DNA from: Hymenobacter glacialis
GTDB taxonomy: Bacteria > Bacteroidota > Bacteroidia > Cytophagales > Hymenobacteraceae
Direction: 5' to 3'
NCBI RefSeq assembly: GCF_001816165.1
Contig: NZ_MDZC01000112.1
Span: 62,001-126,000, forward strand
Length of the DNA: 64,000 bases
The position numbers and the translations under genes are program-made. The notes beneath the pieces were generated by a model, which searched no databases, was not told the DNA's origin, and saw only the letters and a program-made list of their open reading frames with translations. Positions 24,722-35,643 of this stretch are shown piece after piece. Every line of letters starts with the position of its first letter. Within the stretch, counting starts at the first letter, position 1.

Positions 24722-25066
24722 ATGTCAACCCCCTGGCTCCCGCTTACCCAATCCCAACAAATAACCGATTTGGCCCAGGCTTCTCACGAGCAACCGGTGC
24801 TCATCTTTAAGCACAGCACCACCTGCTCTATTAGTGCCGCTGCTAAGAGCAAGATTGAGCGCCAGTGGGCCGACAGCGGCCTGAACGTGCCCATCTACTA
24901 CCTCGACCTGTTGCGTTTTCGTCCGTTGTCGGCCCAGATTGCCGAGGCGTTTGGCATTCGCCACGAGTCGCCCCAGTTGCTTCTCATTAAAGACGGTGAA
25001 TGCAGCTACGACGCCTCGCACATGGGCATCCGCCTCGCCGACATATCGGCGAAAGTGGCCCAGTAA
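24722..25066 (+). CDS. ytxJ: YtxJ/BrxC, bacillithiol-linked redox protein
   Basis: A 114-residue thioredoxin-fold protein of the YtxJ (BrxC) family, proposed to remove bacillithiol from mixed disulphides. The active-site block is PVLIFKHSTTCSISAAAKSK with a single catalytic Cys35; the motif is TCSIS where the family commonly has TCPIS. YYLDLLRFRPLSAQIAEAFG and SPQLLLIKDG (cis-proline region) complete the fold. I start at the ATG at 24722. bshC in the same window shows that the organism makes bacillithiol. Confidence 0.92.
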   Translation: MSTPWLPLTQSQQITDLAQASHEQPVLIFKHSTTCSISAAAKSKIERQWADSGLNVPIYYLDLLRFRPLSAQIAEAFGIRHESPQLLLIKDGECSYDASHMGIRLADISAKVAQ

Positions 25067-25087
25067 ACGGCTAGCGTTCAGTATAGT

Positions 25088-25206
25088 AAAAACCGTCATG
25101 CTGAGCGTAGCCGAAGCATCTCGCGTGCTACCAGTAACCCCTACGATTACGATTGGATTACTACCACAAGCGAGATGCTTCAGCTACGCTCAGCATGACG
25201 GTTTTT
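25088..25206. repeat. Palindromic repeat family, copy 4
   Basis: Inverted repeat with 37-nt arms (25088-25124 and 25170-25206) and a single mismatch; arm core ACCGTCATGCTGAGCGTAGC. The 45-nt loop contains a small GTAATC/GATTAC-type symmetry. It lies between convergent ytxJ and the OsmC gene. Confidence 0.93.
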
Positions 25207-25246
25207 AATACGTTTGCTCTACTGTATCATTACTAGAATTAGTATT

Positions 25247-25282
25247 GCGGTAGAGATGCTTCGGCAAGCTCAGCATGACGTT
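25247..25282. repeat. Palindromic repeat family, copy 5, single arm
   Basis: One arm only (GCGGTAGAGATGCTTCGGCA then AGCTCAGCATGACGTT), 40 bases after copy 4. The bases just before it (GAATTAGTATTGCGGTAGAG) are the same as in copy 6 at 32587, so it is a half-element that kept part of its loop. Confidence 0.85.
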
Positions 25283-25311
25283 CTCTAGCTAAACCAGCTG
25301 TTTACTTCCCC

Positions 25312-25719
25312 TTACTTGTATTCGAACATCACGTTTTGCTTGATGTCCGGGTGCAGGCTTAGCGCAACGGGGCAGGTGCGGGCGGTGCGCTCCAGCAGGC
25401 TGCGGTCGTTGGGCGAGAGGGCGGCGGGCAAGGTAAACGTCACGTCAATCTGTGCAATGCGGCGCGGGGCCTCGGTGCTCATGTGCTTCACCACGGCAAA
25501 GGTGCTGTTTACCAAATCGAGGCTGTGGCGGTCGGCCACGATGCCCATCACCGTCATCATGCACGAGCCCAGGGCGGTGCATACCAGGTCGGTGGGTGAA
25601 AACGCTTCGCCACGGCCGTGGTTGTCGGTGGGCGCATCGGTTTGAATAACGTTCCCTGAAGCAGCGTGAGTGGCTTCGGTGCGGAGATGGCCGGCGTAGC
25701 GGGCGGTGGCGGTGTTCAT
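25312..25719 (-). CDS. OsmC/Ohr family peroxide reductase
   Basis: A 135-residue OsmC-fold protein that reduces organic hydroperoxides with a catalytic cysteine pair. The cysteines are Cys53 in CTALGSCMMTVM and Cys116 in ARTCPVALSL, at the expected spacing. GRGEAFSPTDLV before the first cysteine is also typical. It is complete and of normal length. The gene sits beside palindromic repeats and converges on the bacillithiol redox gene ytxJ, an intuitive redox neighbourhood, though the two are not co-transcribed. Confidence 0.93.
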   Translation of the reverse strand: MNTATARYAGHLRTEATHAASGNVIQTDAPTDNHGRGEAFSPTDLVCTALGSCMMTVMGIVADRHSLDLVNSTFAVVKHMSTEAPRRIAQIDVTFTLPAALSPNDRSLLERTARTCPVALSLHPDIKQNVMFEYK

Positions 25720-25825
25720 TAGGTCAGGTAGTTACCTTTACAATGTTGTTTCTTCGTTAGCGAATTTACGTATTACTTAGTGCGCCGCGCCGTTGGCGAT
25801 TGGTTGGGCCCCTTTTTGGTTAATT

Positions 25826-26710
25826 ATGCTTTTCCTTCCCTCGCGTTTTTTTGGCTGGCTGGCGGTGGCCTGTCTGCCCGTGGCCGCCTACGCCCAGGAT
25901 ACCCCCCCCGCGCGCCCGGCGCCGGTGCCCGCCAGCACTGCCCCCGAAGCCAGACCACAGGAGGCGCCCCCGCGGCGGCGCTTCGGTCCGGTGCCTGCTG
26001 CTCCTTCCGAAGAGCAGTCCTACCGCAAGGAGTTTGTGTACGGTGTCAACTTCAACACCCAGGGTGGCCTGCTGGGCGGGGCGTCCGTGCGCTCGTCGCG
26101 CGTGCTCGACGACCGGATGCTGCGCTTCTGGAGCATTGAGGGCGTGATGCTGAAAAACGCCAAGGAGGAACGCATCAACACCATCATTGGGGGGACCTAC
26201 ATCGACCGCAAAACCAACTACGCCTTTGTGCTGCGGCCTTCGGTGGGCCTGCAGCGCATTTTGTTCCGCAAGGCGGCCGATGCCGGGGTGCAGGTAAATG
26301 GCCTGCTGAGCGTGGGTCCTTCTATTGGCCTGCTCATGCCGTACTACATCAGCTTCGACCGTACGGCCACTCAAACGCGGGTTATCAACGTCGCGACCGA
26401 TGATATTGTGAACGAGCAGTACGACCCCATCAAGCACGCCGATTCGGGTGCCATCCTGGACCGGGGCCCGCTGTTTGCGGGCATCGGCGGTACCAAGGTG
26501 GTGCCGGGCTTCCACGTGCGTGGCGGCCTCAGCTTTGAGTACGGCCGCTACCGCGACGCCGTGACGGGCATGGAAGTGGGCGTGCTGGTGGAAGGATTCA
26601 CCAAGCGGATGGTTATCCTCAGCCCTGGCAACTTATCAGATGTAGACGCGCTAAACCGCCAGTTCTTCCCCTCGGTGTACCTGACGTTGTATTTCGGACA
26701 CCGCTCGTAG
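25826..26710 (+). CDS. Secreted protein, probable outer-membrane barrel
   Basis: A 294-residue protein with a signal peptide (MLFLPSRFFGWLAVACLPV, cleavage near AYAQD) from the ATG at 25826, a Pro-rich linker to about residue 60, and a series of amphipathic strands such as VYGVNFNTQGGLLGGASV, TNYAFVLRPSVGLQRIL and the terminal YLTLYFGHRS. This repeated strand pattern with an aromatic C-terminus suggests an outer-membrane barrel. No known family. lipA follows on the same strand after 143 AT-rich bases with their own promoter-like box. Confidence 0.7.
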   Translation: MLFLPSRFFGWLAVACLPVAAYAQDTPPARPAPVPASTAPEARPQEAPPRRRFGPVPAAPSEEQSYRKEFVYGVNFNTQGGLLGGASVRSSRVLDDRMLRFWSIEGVMLKNAKEERINTIIGGTYIDRKTNYAFVLRPSVGLQRILFRKAADAGVQVNGLLSVGPSIGLLMPYYISFDRTATQTRVINVATDDIVNEQYDPIKHADSGAILDRGPLFAGIGGTKVVPGFHVRGGLSFEYGRYRDAVTGMEVGVLVEGFTKRMVILSPGNLSDVDALNRQFFPSVYLTLYFGHRS

Positions 26711-26725
26711 CTGATTATGAGTTTT

Positions 26726-26835
26726 GAATTATGAATTATGAGTTTCCGCCCGCAAACCGCGACTAAGCACTTCGTTTGTAATTTTGTTGTGCTTGGGTAC
26801 TCGCATCAATGCTACAAACTCATAATTCATAATTT
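26726..26835. repeat. AT-rich inverted repeat around the lipA promoter
   Basis: GAATTATGAATTATGAGTTT (26726-26745) is matched in inverse at 26816-26835 (AAACTCATAATTCATAATTT), 19 of 20 positions. The arms are 70 nt apart and enclose a TAATTTTG promoter box. Similar ATTATGAGTTATGAG words flank other genes in this window (58828). Confidence 0.7.
26779..26786 (+). promoter_or_regulatory. Promoter -7 box of lipA
   Basis: TAATTTTG matches TAnnTTTG, 68 nt before the lipA ATG, flanked by AAGCAC/GTGCTT. A -33 TTG is not clear. Confidence 0.4.
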
Positions 26836-26853
26836 ATAATTCGTAATTGATTT

Positions 26854-27747
26854 ATGATTGATTTGCCCGTTATTCAGCCCGAAACGGCTGCGCCTGCCCG
26901 CCCCCGCAAGCCCGACTGGCTGCGCGTAAAGCTGCCCGTGGGCGAAGAATACGCCGCCGTGCGCCGCCTTGTGGACGAGCACAAGCTGCACACCATCTGC
27001 GAAAGCGGCAATTGCCCCAACATGGGCGAGTGCTGGGGCGCCGGCACCGCCACGTTCATGATTCTGGGCAATATCTGCACCCGCTCGTGCTCGTTTTGCG
27101 CCGTGGCTACCGGCCGCCCCACTGAATACGACCTCGACGAACCCCGCCGCGTGGCCGAAGCCATTGCCCTCATGAAGGTGAAGCACGCCGTAATCACCAG
27201 CGTGAACCGCGACGAGCTAAAGGACCGCGGCGCCAGCGTATGGCGCGAAACCGTGGTGCTCACCAAGCAGCTCAGCCCCGGCACCACCATCGAAACCCTG
27301 ATTCCGGACGTGAAAGCCAACTGGGACGCCCTGGACGTGATGATTTCGGGCGGCCAGGAAGTGATTTCGCACAACATCGAAACCGTGGGCAGCCTCTACC
27401 GCCTCGTGCGCCCGCAGGCCCGCTACGACCGCAGCCTGGAGCAAATCCGGCGTACGAAGCTGGCCGGGCACCGCACCAAGTCCGGCATCATGCTGGGTCT
27501 GGGCGAAAAGGCCGACGAACTGTACCAAGCAATGGACGACCTCGTGGCCAACGGCCTCGACATCCTCACCCTGGGCCAGTACCTGCAGCCCACCCGGCGC
27601 CACCTCGACGTAGCCGAGTTCATCACCCCTGACCAATTCGCCCACTACAAGGAAGAAGGCCTGCGCCGCGGCCTGAAGTATGTGGAAAGCGGCCCGCTCG
27701 TGCGCAGCTCCTACCACGCCGAACGCCACGTAAACGTACCGGTATAG
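26854..27747 (+). CDS. lipA: LipA, lipoyl synthase
   Basis: A 297-residue radical-SAM enzyme that inserts two sulphurs into protein-bound octanoyl groups to form the lipoyl cofactor. The auxiliary cluster cysteines are Cys49, Cys54 and Cys60 (ICESGNCPNMGEC); the radical-SAM cluster is Cys75, Cys79 and Cys82 (ICTRSCSFCAV). The C-terminal RSSYHAE holds the conserved RSSYxA serine that ligates the auxiliary cluster. It supplies lipoate to 2-oxoacid dehydrogenases and to the glycine cleavage H protein, both pathways represented nearby (21624, 29472). lipB is not in the window. Confidence 0.97.
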   Translation: MIDLPVIQPETAAPARPRKPDWLRVKLPVGEEYAAVRRLVDEHKLHTICESGNCPNMGECWGAGTATFMILGNICTRSCSFCAVATGRPTEYDLDEPRRVAEAIALMKVKHAVITSVNRDELKDRGASVWRETVVLTKQLSPGTTIETLIPDVKANWDALDVMISGGQEVISHNIETVGSLYRLVRPQARYDRSLEQIRRTKLAGHRTKSGIMLGLGEKADELYQAMDDLVANGLDILTLGQYLQPTRRHLDVAEFITPDQFAHYKEEGLRRGLKYVESGPLVRSSYHAERHVNVPV

Positions 27748-27757
27748 CGCAAGCCCG

Positions 27758-28141
27758 ATGGCCTTTTTTACGGCGAAAGGGCGTTTGCGACGGCGCCAGT
27801 ACTTGCTGCGGCTGGTGCTGCTCTACGCCATGGCCATTGCCTTCTACGCCCTGCCGTCGCTCATCCCCGACCCTGGGTTGCAAACCGCTCTTCATTTCCT
27901 GGCCGGGGCGGGCATAGCAGTTGCCTGGTACCTGGTTATCATTCAGGCGCTGCTCCGACTGCACGACCTGGACCTGAGCGCGTGGTGGGCCCTTGTGGGA
28001 TTGCTACCCGTTGTGAGCTACGTGCTGGGCGGTGGCTTGCAGCTGGTGCAGGGCAGCATTGGCCCCAACCGGTTTGGCCCGGACCCCAAGCGCCCTGCGT
28101 GGTCGCCGGGCCTTACTGGTACTGATTCTACGGCTACTTAA
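27758..28141 (+). CDS. DUF805 family membrane protein
   Basis: A 127-residue inner-membrane protein with about four helices. The family signature is seen in FTAKGRLRRRQY at the N-terminus, RLHDLDLSAWWAL, and GPNRFGPDPK at the C-terminus. It starts 10 bases after the lipA stop and is probably co-transcribed with it. DUF805 has no established function. A long bidirectional terminator follows. Confidence 0.88.
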   Translation: MAFFTAKGRLRRRQYLLRLVLLYAMAIAFYALPSLIPDPGLQTALHFLAGAGIAVAWYLVIIQALLRLHDLDLSAWWALVGLLPVVSYVLGGGLQLVQGSIGPNRFGPDPKRPAWSPGLTGTDSTAT

Positions 28142-28151
28142 AGCAACGAAG

Positions 28152-28200
28152 CCAGCACAAAAAAAGCCTCTCCGATAATGGAGAGCTTTTTTTGTGCTGG
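28152..28200. terminator. Bidirectional terminator between convergent genes
   Basis: A 21-bp stem with one bulged C: CCAGCACAAAAAAAGC plus CTCTCC on the left, and GGAGAGCTTTTTTTGTGCTGG (28180-28200) on the right. The loop is GATAAT. A and T tracts within the stem allow termination on both strands. Confidence 0.92.
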
Positions 28201-28214
28201 TTAAACCGGTGGGC

Positions 28215-28814
28215 TTAACGACGGGCGTTGTTACCCTGCGGAGGGTAGGTGCTCAGGATACCGTTGACGATGCGCACGGTTTCGGCTTCGTTGATGGTGT
28301 TCTGGTCGACCTGGGCCTGACCGGTGCCACGCCACGCCAATTCCTTGCGCCGAGCGTCGATGATGTCGATAACCACAGTACCGGCCTTGTACTGGCTCAC
28401 CGACTGCATGCCGCGGCCATAGTAGCCGTAGCCGTACCCATAAGGGTAGCCCAGGCCATTGTAGTAAGGCGACACCTGCTGCTTGTCTTCGACGCGGGCA
28501 CTGTAAGCCACGTAAATGTCGGGGGACTGCTCTACTTCGGTCAGGCCTTTGCGGGCCATCTCGGCGCTCACGGAAGCCCGCATGCGCTTGTCCAGGAAAG
28601 ACTCGTAGCCTTTGGCCGGGCCACCTTCGGTGTCGCTGGGTTGCTGTGGGTACCAGGCCCAGGTCTTAAACGCCCTAAAATTTACGGCGTGGTCGAAGTC
28701 GTTGGTCACACCCACGCGGGAAGCGGTAGAGCAACTGCTGACGCCCAGCAACAACGCAAAACTCATGGCGGCTAAAGCAGCCGGACGAGCCAGGAAACGG
28801 GGAATGAAGTTCAT
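28215..28814 (-). CDS. DUF4136 domain lipoprotein
   Basis: A 199-residue lipoprotein (LLLGVSSCST, acylated Cys at about residue 28). The DUF4136 domain starts with VTNDFDHAVNFRAFKTWAWY and includes the Tyr/Gly-rich loop PYYNGLGYPYGYGYGYYGRG and VVIDIIDARRKELAWRGTGQ. These periplasm-facing lipoproteins are common in Bacteroidota; their role is unknown. Confidence 0.9.
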   Translation of the reverse strand: MNFIPRFLARPAALAAMSFALLLGVSSCSTASRVGVTNDFDHAVNFRAFKTWAWYPQQPSDTEGGPAKGYESFLDKRMRASVSAEMARKGLTEVEQSPDIYVAYSARVEDKQQVSPYYNGLGYPYGYGYGYYGRGMQSVSQYKAGTVVIDIIDARRKELAWRGTGQAQVDQNTINEAETVRIVNGILSTYPPQGNNARR

Positions 28815-29044
28815 AAATCTTAGCGAAAAATCAAATGAATAGAAGGGCCCAGCGTGTTGGATATGAGGAATAATACAACCTTGTGGGGGATGCTGATATA
28901 ACGGTGAAACACCTCCTGGCGTTCCACTTTTGCCGGTATTCCGCGGGGGGAGTGCCGAGGTTTACACCGCCACTTTAGCTTGTACTAACAGGATTTTATC
29001 CTACCTTACCCTCGAATTTCCACCCCATTCTCTTTGCTCCGTCA

Positions 29045-29356
29045 ATGAAAAGTGTTGCTCTCTTGGCTTTGGTTGCTACTGGCTTCCTGGCTGCCTGCTC
29101 TTCCACCCGCGACGAACGGATGCAAACTTCCGGCGCCTCGCGCACGCCGGTTGTCCACAATACCATCGTGAACTGTCCGGTGTACGACGGCATGACGAAA
29201 ACCTCGACCATCTTGGCTCAAACCACCGCCGGCAACGAAGTGCAGGTTACCGACACCATAAACGCTTATTTCGTGCGCGTGCGCCTCGACAAAAACGGCC
29301 AAACGCAAATGGGCTACATGGACCGCCGCTGCTTCGGCGAACGCGGCAATAAGTAA
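29045..29356 (+). CDS. Small lipoprotein with SH3-like strand pattern
   Basis: A 103-residue lipoprotein (LLALVATGFLAACSST; acylated Cys at position 18). The remaining part is a small beta domain (VNCPVYDGMTKTSTILAQTT, GNEVQVTDTINAYFVRVRLD, GYMDRRCF) resembling bacterial SH3 domains, with a possible disulphide between the two mature cysteines. It is flanked by a very long terminator hairpin downstream. Function unknown. Confidence 0.7.
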   Translation: MKSVALLALVATGFLAACSSTRDERMQTSGASRTPVVHNTIVNCPVYDGMTKTSTILAQTTAGNEVQVTDTINAYFVRVRLDKNGQTQMGYMDRRCFGERGNK

Positions 29357-29366
29357 GCTGAAAAGC

Positions 29367-29428
29367 AAGGTTCAAGAACAGAAAAGCCCGCCTGACAATT
29401 CAGGCGGGCTTTTCTGTTCTTGAACCTT
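29367..29428. terminator. Exceptionally long perfect terminator hairpin
   Basis: A perfect 29-bp stem (29367-29395 against 29400-29428) with a 4-nt CAAT loop; the core is AAAAGCCCGCCTGA / TCAGGCGGGCTTTT. It separates the convergent small lipoprotein and gcvP genes and can end both transcripts. Confidence 0.95.
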
Positions 29429-29471
29429 ACGTTGTCGTTTGAAAATAAGCCGACAACGAGGAACAAGGAGT

Positions 29472-32390
<2,919 letters not shown>

Positions 32391-32456
32391 AGAGGCGAGA
32401 AATGGGGAGGTGGGAAACGGTATTGACGTGGTGATTCTCAGGTTCAGATTCCTTAA

Positions 32457-32464
32457 CAAAGGTA
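32457..32464 (-). promoter_or_regulatory. Promoter -7 box of gcvP
   Basis: The minus strand reads TACCTTTG, an exact TAnnTTTG match, 67 nt before the gcvP ATG. The -33 element is not clear. Confidence 0.5.
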
Positions 32465-32530
32465 AGACCCAAAAGGTCAGGCAGACTGCTGGCAAAACCG
32501 TAATTTTGGCGGGCCACCACCCTAGAAGCC

Positions 32531-32631
32531 CGTCATGCTGAGCGTAGCCGGAGCATCTCTGCCGCAGTAGTAATCCCAATCGACAGAATTAGTATTGCGG
32601 TAGAGATGCCTCGGCTGCGCTCGGCATGACG
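32531..32631. repeat. Palindromic repeat family, copy 6, diverged
   Basis: Arms 32531-32565 (CGTCATGCTGAGCGTAGCCG onward) and 32597-32631 are inverted copies with several mismatches. It lies between the divergent gcvP and dehydrogenase genes. Part of its loop (GAATTAGTATTGCGGTAGAG) is identical to the bases leading into copy 5. Confidence 0.85.
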
Positions 32632-32663
32632 CTTTTCTTTCCCTCTTCCACCCAATTCCACCC

Positions 32664-33887
32664 ATGTCTTTTACCATCGGCCTCATCCGCGAAGGCAAAA
32701 CGCCGCCCGACAAGCGCGTACCCCTCACGCCCAATAAGTGCGCGGAAGCGCAGGCGAGTTTCGCCGACCTGCGCATTGTGGTGCAAAGCAGCCCCGTGCG
32801 CAGCTACAGCGACCAGGAATACCGCGACCTGGGCCTGGAGGTGCGCGACGATATTTCCGATTGCGACGTGCTCATGGGCGTGAAGGAAGTGCCCCCCAGC
32901 CAGCTCATCCCCAACAAAACCTACCTGTTTTTCTCGCACACCGTGAAAAAGCAGCCCGCCAACCGCGACCTGCTGCGCGAGGTGCTGAAGAAGAACATCA
33001 CCCTCATCGACTACGAGCTGCTAACTAATGCCCAGGGTGAACGCATCGTGGCCTTTGGGCGCTACGCCGGTATTGTGGGAGCCTATAATGGCCTGCTTAC
33101 CTACGGCCGCAAGCACGGCCTGTTCAGTCTCAAGCCGGCCCACGAGTGCCTGGATATGGACGACATGCAGGAGGAGTTTTTCAAGGTAAAAAAGCTGCCG
33201 CCCATCAAAATGGCCATCACGGGTTCGGGGCGCGTGGCGCAGGGCGCCCTGGAGGTGCTCGACCGCATGGGCATCCGCCGGGTGAGCGTATACGACTACC
33301 TGTACCTCACCTTCAAGGAGCCGGTGTACACGCAGCTGCGCAGCTCCGACTACAACCGCCGGCGCGACGGCCGGGTGTGGGATACTGCCGATTTTCATGC
33401 CAACCCGCAGGAGTACGAGTCCACGTTCGGCCTGTTTCTGCCGGTGACCGACCTGCTCATTGCCTGCGCCTACTGGCACCCGGCCGCACCCCGGCTTTTC
33501 GAGGAAGCCGACACGCAACGCCCGGGTTTCCGCATCAATACCGTTGCCGATGTGACCTGCGACGTGGACGGCTCGGTGCCTACCACCAAGCGCGCCAGCA
33601 CCATTGCCGACCCGGCTTTCGACTACAACCCCCAGACCGGGGAGCTGGAGGCCGCTTACGTGCGGCCCGAAAACATCACGGTGATGGCCGTGGACAACCT
33701 GCCCTGCGAGCTGCCCCGCAACGCCAGCCGCGACTTCGGCCGGCAACTCATCGACAACGTGCTGCCGCACCTGGCGGGCCACGACGACGACGGCGTGATT
33801 GCCCGTGCCACCATTGCCAAAAACGGCGCACTCACCCCGCGCTACCAGTACCTGGCCGACTACGTGGCTGAAACGGTGGTCCCGTAA
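32664..33887 (+). CDS. NAD(P)-dependent lysine/saccharopine-dehydrogenase-like enzyme
   Basis: A 407-residue protein of the alanine dehydrogenase/PNT N-terminal superfamily. The opening FTIGLIREGKTPPDKRVPLT is the substrate-binding start, and KTYLFFSHTVKKQPANRDLL with YELLTNAQGERIVAFGRYAG resembles saccharopine dehydrogenase (lysine-forming) and LOR/SDH proteins. The nucleotide-binding region holds ITGSGRVAQGALEVLDRMG. The likely reaction is an NAD(P)-dependent oxidation or reduction of an amino-acid adduct such as saccharopine; the exact substrate is uncertain. Cytosolic, no partners nearby. Confidence 0.8.
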   Translation: MSFTIGLIREGKTPPDKRVPLTPNKCAEAQASFADLRIVVQSSPVRSYSDQEYRDLGLEVRDDISDCDVLMGVKEVPPSQLIPNKTYLFFSHTVKKQPANRDLLREVLKKNITLIDYELLTNAQGERIVAFGRYAGIVGAYNGLLTYGRKHGLFSLKPAHECLDMDDMQEEFFKVKKLPPIKMAITGSGRVAQGALEVLDRMGIRRVSVYDYLYLTFKEPVYTQLRSSDYNRRRDGRVWDTADFHANPQEYESTFGLFLPVTDLLIACAYWHPAAPRLFEEADTQRPGFRINTVADVTCDVDGSVPTTKRASTIADPAFDYNPQTGELEAAYVRPENITVMAVDNLPCELPRNASRDFGRQLIDNVLPHLAGHDDDGVIARATIAKNGALTPRYQYLADYVAETVVP

Positions 33888-33893
33888 ACCCGC

Positions 33894-34724
33894 CTAAATG
33901 CCGCGCAGCACCGGGTACTTGGCCTGCACCAGCATGTGTATGCCGTAGGCCACCAGTCCGGCGGCCACCGTGCCCAGCACAGCCGGGCCCATGGCAGCTA
34001 GGAAGTCGAAAGCTTCGCCGGTGTCGCCTACGGCACCCGCCCGCGACTGCTGCCCCGCCTGCACCAGAAAGTAGCCAATGATGCCCATCACCACGCCGCG
34101 CGCGGTGAAGCCCACCTGCCCGGTGCGGTACACAATGTTTTGCTGGGAGGCCGGCAGGCGGCTGGCGTTCACGTCCTTTTGGAACTTGCCTGAATAAGCA
34201 CGGTAGACCTGGTAGATGGCAATGCCAATGACCACGAGGCCGACCACTATAATCAGCCAGTCGCCGCCGGGCCAGCCGAGCACCTTGGCGGTGAGGCTTT
34301 GGGAAGTATTGCCGCCCTTGTCGGCGCGGCTGTAGAGGGCCAGGCGTCCGGCGTAGAGGGCTAGGCCACTGTAGAACAAGCCACTGCCCGCATACGAAAG
34401 GCGACGGATTATGCCCTTGGCGTCGTGCCCTTTGCTTTCGGTGTCGCGGATGGCCTGCGTGAACCGCCAGATGATGTAGCCCAGCAGTCCGAAGGCAATA
34501 AGGCCCAGCAAGACGTTGCCGGCTGGCAGGTCCTGCAGGTGCTTCATGGCCTCTTTTTTATCGGCGCGGGCCCCGTCGCCCAGGCCCGTCACGGCCAGTA
34601 GCGCCAACACGCCCATGAGCAGGTACACCACGCCAATGGCGGCAAAGCCCAGCCGGGCCATGGTTTTTATGCCCGACGAGGGCGAGTTGGGAACGGCGGA
34701 AAGCAGGGTGCTGGCAGCAGACAT
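33894..34724 (-). CDS. DUF1206 family membrane protein
   Basis: A 276-residue inner-membrane protein made of three two-helix repeats, each beginning with an Arg/Gly-rich turn: MARLGFAAIGVVYLLMGVLA, RLSYAGSGLFYSGLALYAG and GQVGFTARGVVMGIIGYFLV. This triple repeat defines DUF1206. I start at the ATG at 34724. It lies beside CsbD and small lipoproteins that look stress related. Function unknown. Confidence 0.9.
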   Translation of the reverse strand: MSAASTLLSAVPNSPSSGIKTMARLGFAAIGVVYLLMGVLALLAVTGLGDGARADKKEAMKHLQDLPAGNVLLGLIAFGLLGYIIWRFTQAIRDTESKGHDAKGIIRRLSYAGSGLFYSGLALYAGRLALYSRADKGGNTSQSLTAKVLGWPGGDWLIIVVGLVVIGIAIYQVYRAYSGKFQKDVNASRLPASQQNIVYRTGQVGFTARGVVMGIIGYFLVQAGQQSRAGAVGDTGEAFDFLAAMGPAVLGTVAAGLVAYGIHMLVQAKYPVLRGI

Positions 34725-34867
34725 GGCAACGTGAGTGGAAGCGAAGGAGATGGTTCCATTACGGGATACCACAGGGCAAAGGTTGAAGCGGGGTGGCAAG
34801 AATTAGTGGCAGCTGGGGAGCCTAAAGCCCTGCGCCATATGAGCAATGCTTTGAAAATCAGCATTCA

Positions 34868-34904
34868 TTAAAAAAACCCCTACTGTTGCCAGCAGGGGTT
34901 TTTT
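34868..34904. terminator. Intrinsic terminator after the CsbD gene
   Basis: A-rich left side (AAAAAACCCCTACTG) pairs with CAGCAGGGGTTTTTT with one mismatch. On the minus strand it provides a T-tract downstream of csbD. Confidence 0.85.
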
Positions 34905-34962
34905 GTGATGAGGTGCTGCGTGTGGACTGGAAGGCACAGCCCCTCATCGGGGTCGTGGCGGA

Positions 34963-35181
34963 TTAGAACGTCCGGTTGAACCAGCTCTTGATGTCTTCAA
35001 CTGCGTGGCCGGTTTTCTCCTGCAGGCGGCCGTACCATTCGTCCTGCTTGCCGTCTTCGTAGGTAAGGTCATCATCAGTCAGGTTGCCCCACTTTTGCTT
35101 GGCCTGGCCCTTGAGCTCATTCCAGTTGCCGCGAGCCTTAAGCTCGGTTTGGTCGTTGAGGTTGTTCTGATTGATATCCAT
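34963..35181 (-). CDS. CsbD family stress-response protein
   Basis: A 72-residue helical protein with the CsbD signature: a central GNWNELKGQAKQKWGNLTDD followed by GRLQEKTGHAVEDIKSWF. CsbD proteins are induced by general stress (sigma-B in Bacillus, RpoS for the E. coli homologue YjbJ); the molecular role is not settled. It is flanked by terminators on both sides, so it is a single-gene unit. The closeness of two stress-like lipoproteins on the same strand is suggestive. Confidence 0.93.
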   Translation of the reverse strand: MDINQNNLNDQTELKARGNWNELKGQAKQKWGNLTDDDLTYEDGKQDEWYGRLQEKTGHAVEDIKSWFNRTF

Positions 35182-35283
35182 GGCACAAAGGGTGGAAATG
35201 TGGAAAGGTGAAGCTTGTACGGCACCGGCTGCGCAGGGTTTGCCAGTACGGCAGAGGAGGCGCTACTTTTTTTGTCTTTATGC

Positions 35284-35313
35284 AAAAAGCCCCGCCAGGA
35301 TGTGGCGGGGCTT
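35284..35313. terminator. Intrinsic terminator after the small lipoprotein
   Basis: AAAAAGCCCCGCCA / TGGCGGGGCTTT with a short loop. It lies downstream of the lipoprotein that ends at 35336 on the minus strand. Confidence 0.9.
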
Positions 35314-35335
35314 TAGCTAATGAGGCAATAAAGCC

Positions 35336-35590
35336 TTACTTCTGGGGGGTAGCGGGGGTTTGCTCAATCACGCCGTTGGCGGGCTGGTCACGAACAACGG
35401 CCGTGTCGCCGGGCTCGCGGGCGATGTCGGCTTTGGCGTCATCTACTGCGCCTTCCATGGCAGCACCGGTGTTGTCGGCCGCGTTTTCTACGGCGTTGCC
35501 AGCCGCTTCGGTCTTTTGCTCGGAGCAGGAAGTGGTAGCAAAGGCACCAAAAGCAGCAACAACGAGCAGGGTTTTGAAGGAGAATTTCAT
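35336..35590 (-). CDS. Small acidic lipoprotein, paralogue of 37520
   Basis: An 84-residue lipoprotein (KTLLVVAAFGAFATTSCSEQ, acylated Cys at position 22). The mature chain begins with Ala/Glu/Asp-rich segments (AAGNAVENAADNTGAAMEGA) like those of the lipoprotein at 37520, followed by a Pro/Thr-rich tail. Both genes carry the same upstream word GGGTTACCTTT about 50 nt before their ATG, so they are probably co-regulated. The start is the ATG at 35590; the longer frame to 35908 is not protein-like. Confidence 0.72.
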   Translation of the reverse strand: MKFSFKTLLVVAAFGAFATTSCSEQKTEAAGNAVENAADNTGAAMEGAVDDAKADIAREPGDTAVVRDQPANGVIEQTPATPQK

Positions 35591-35643
35591 GATATGGGGA
35601 AAGAAAGTGTGGAAAATAATCCACCTTAATCGCAGGATTACCA

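Noticed and set aside
32391..32579. Upstream extension of GcvP
   Set aside because: It runs through the promoter box and a palindromic repeat and is not similar to the P-protein N-terminus.
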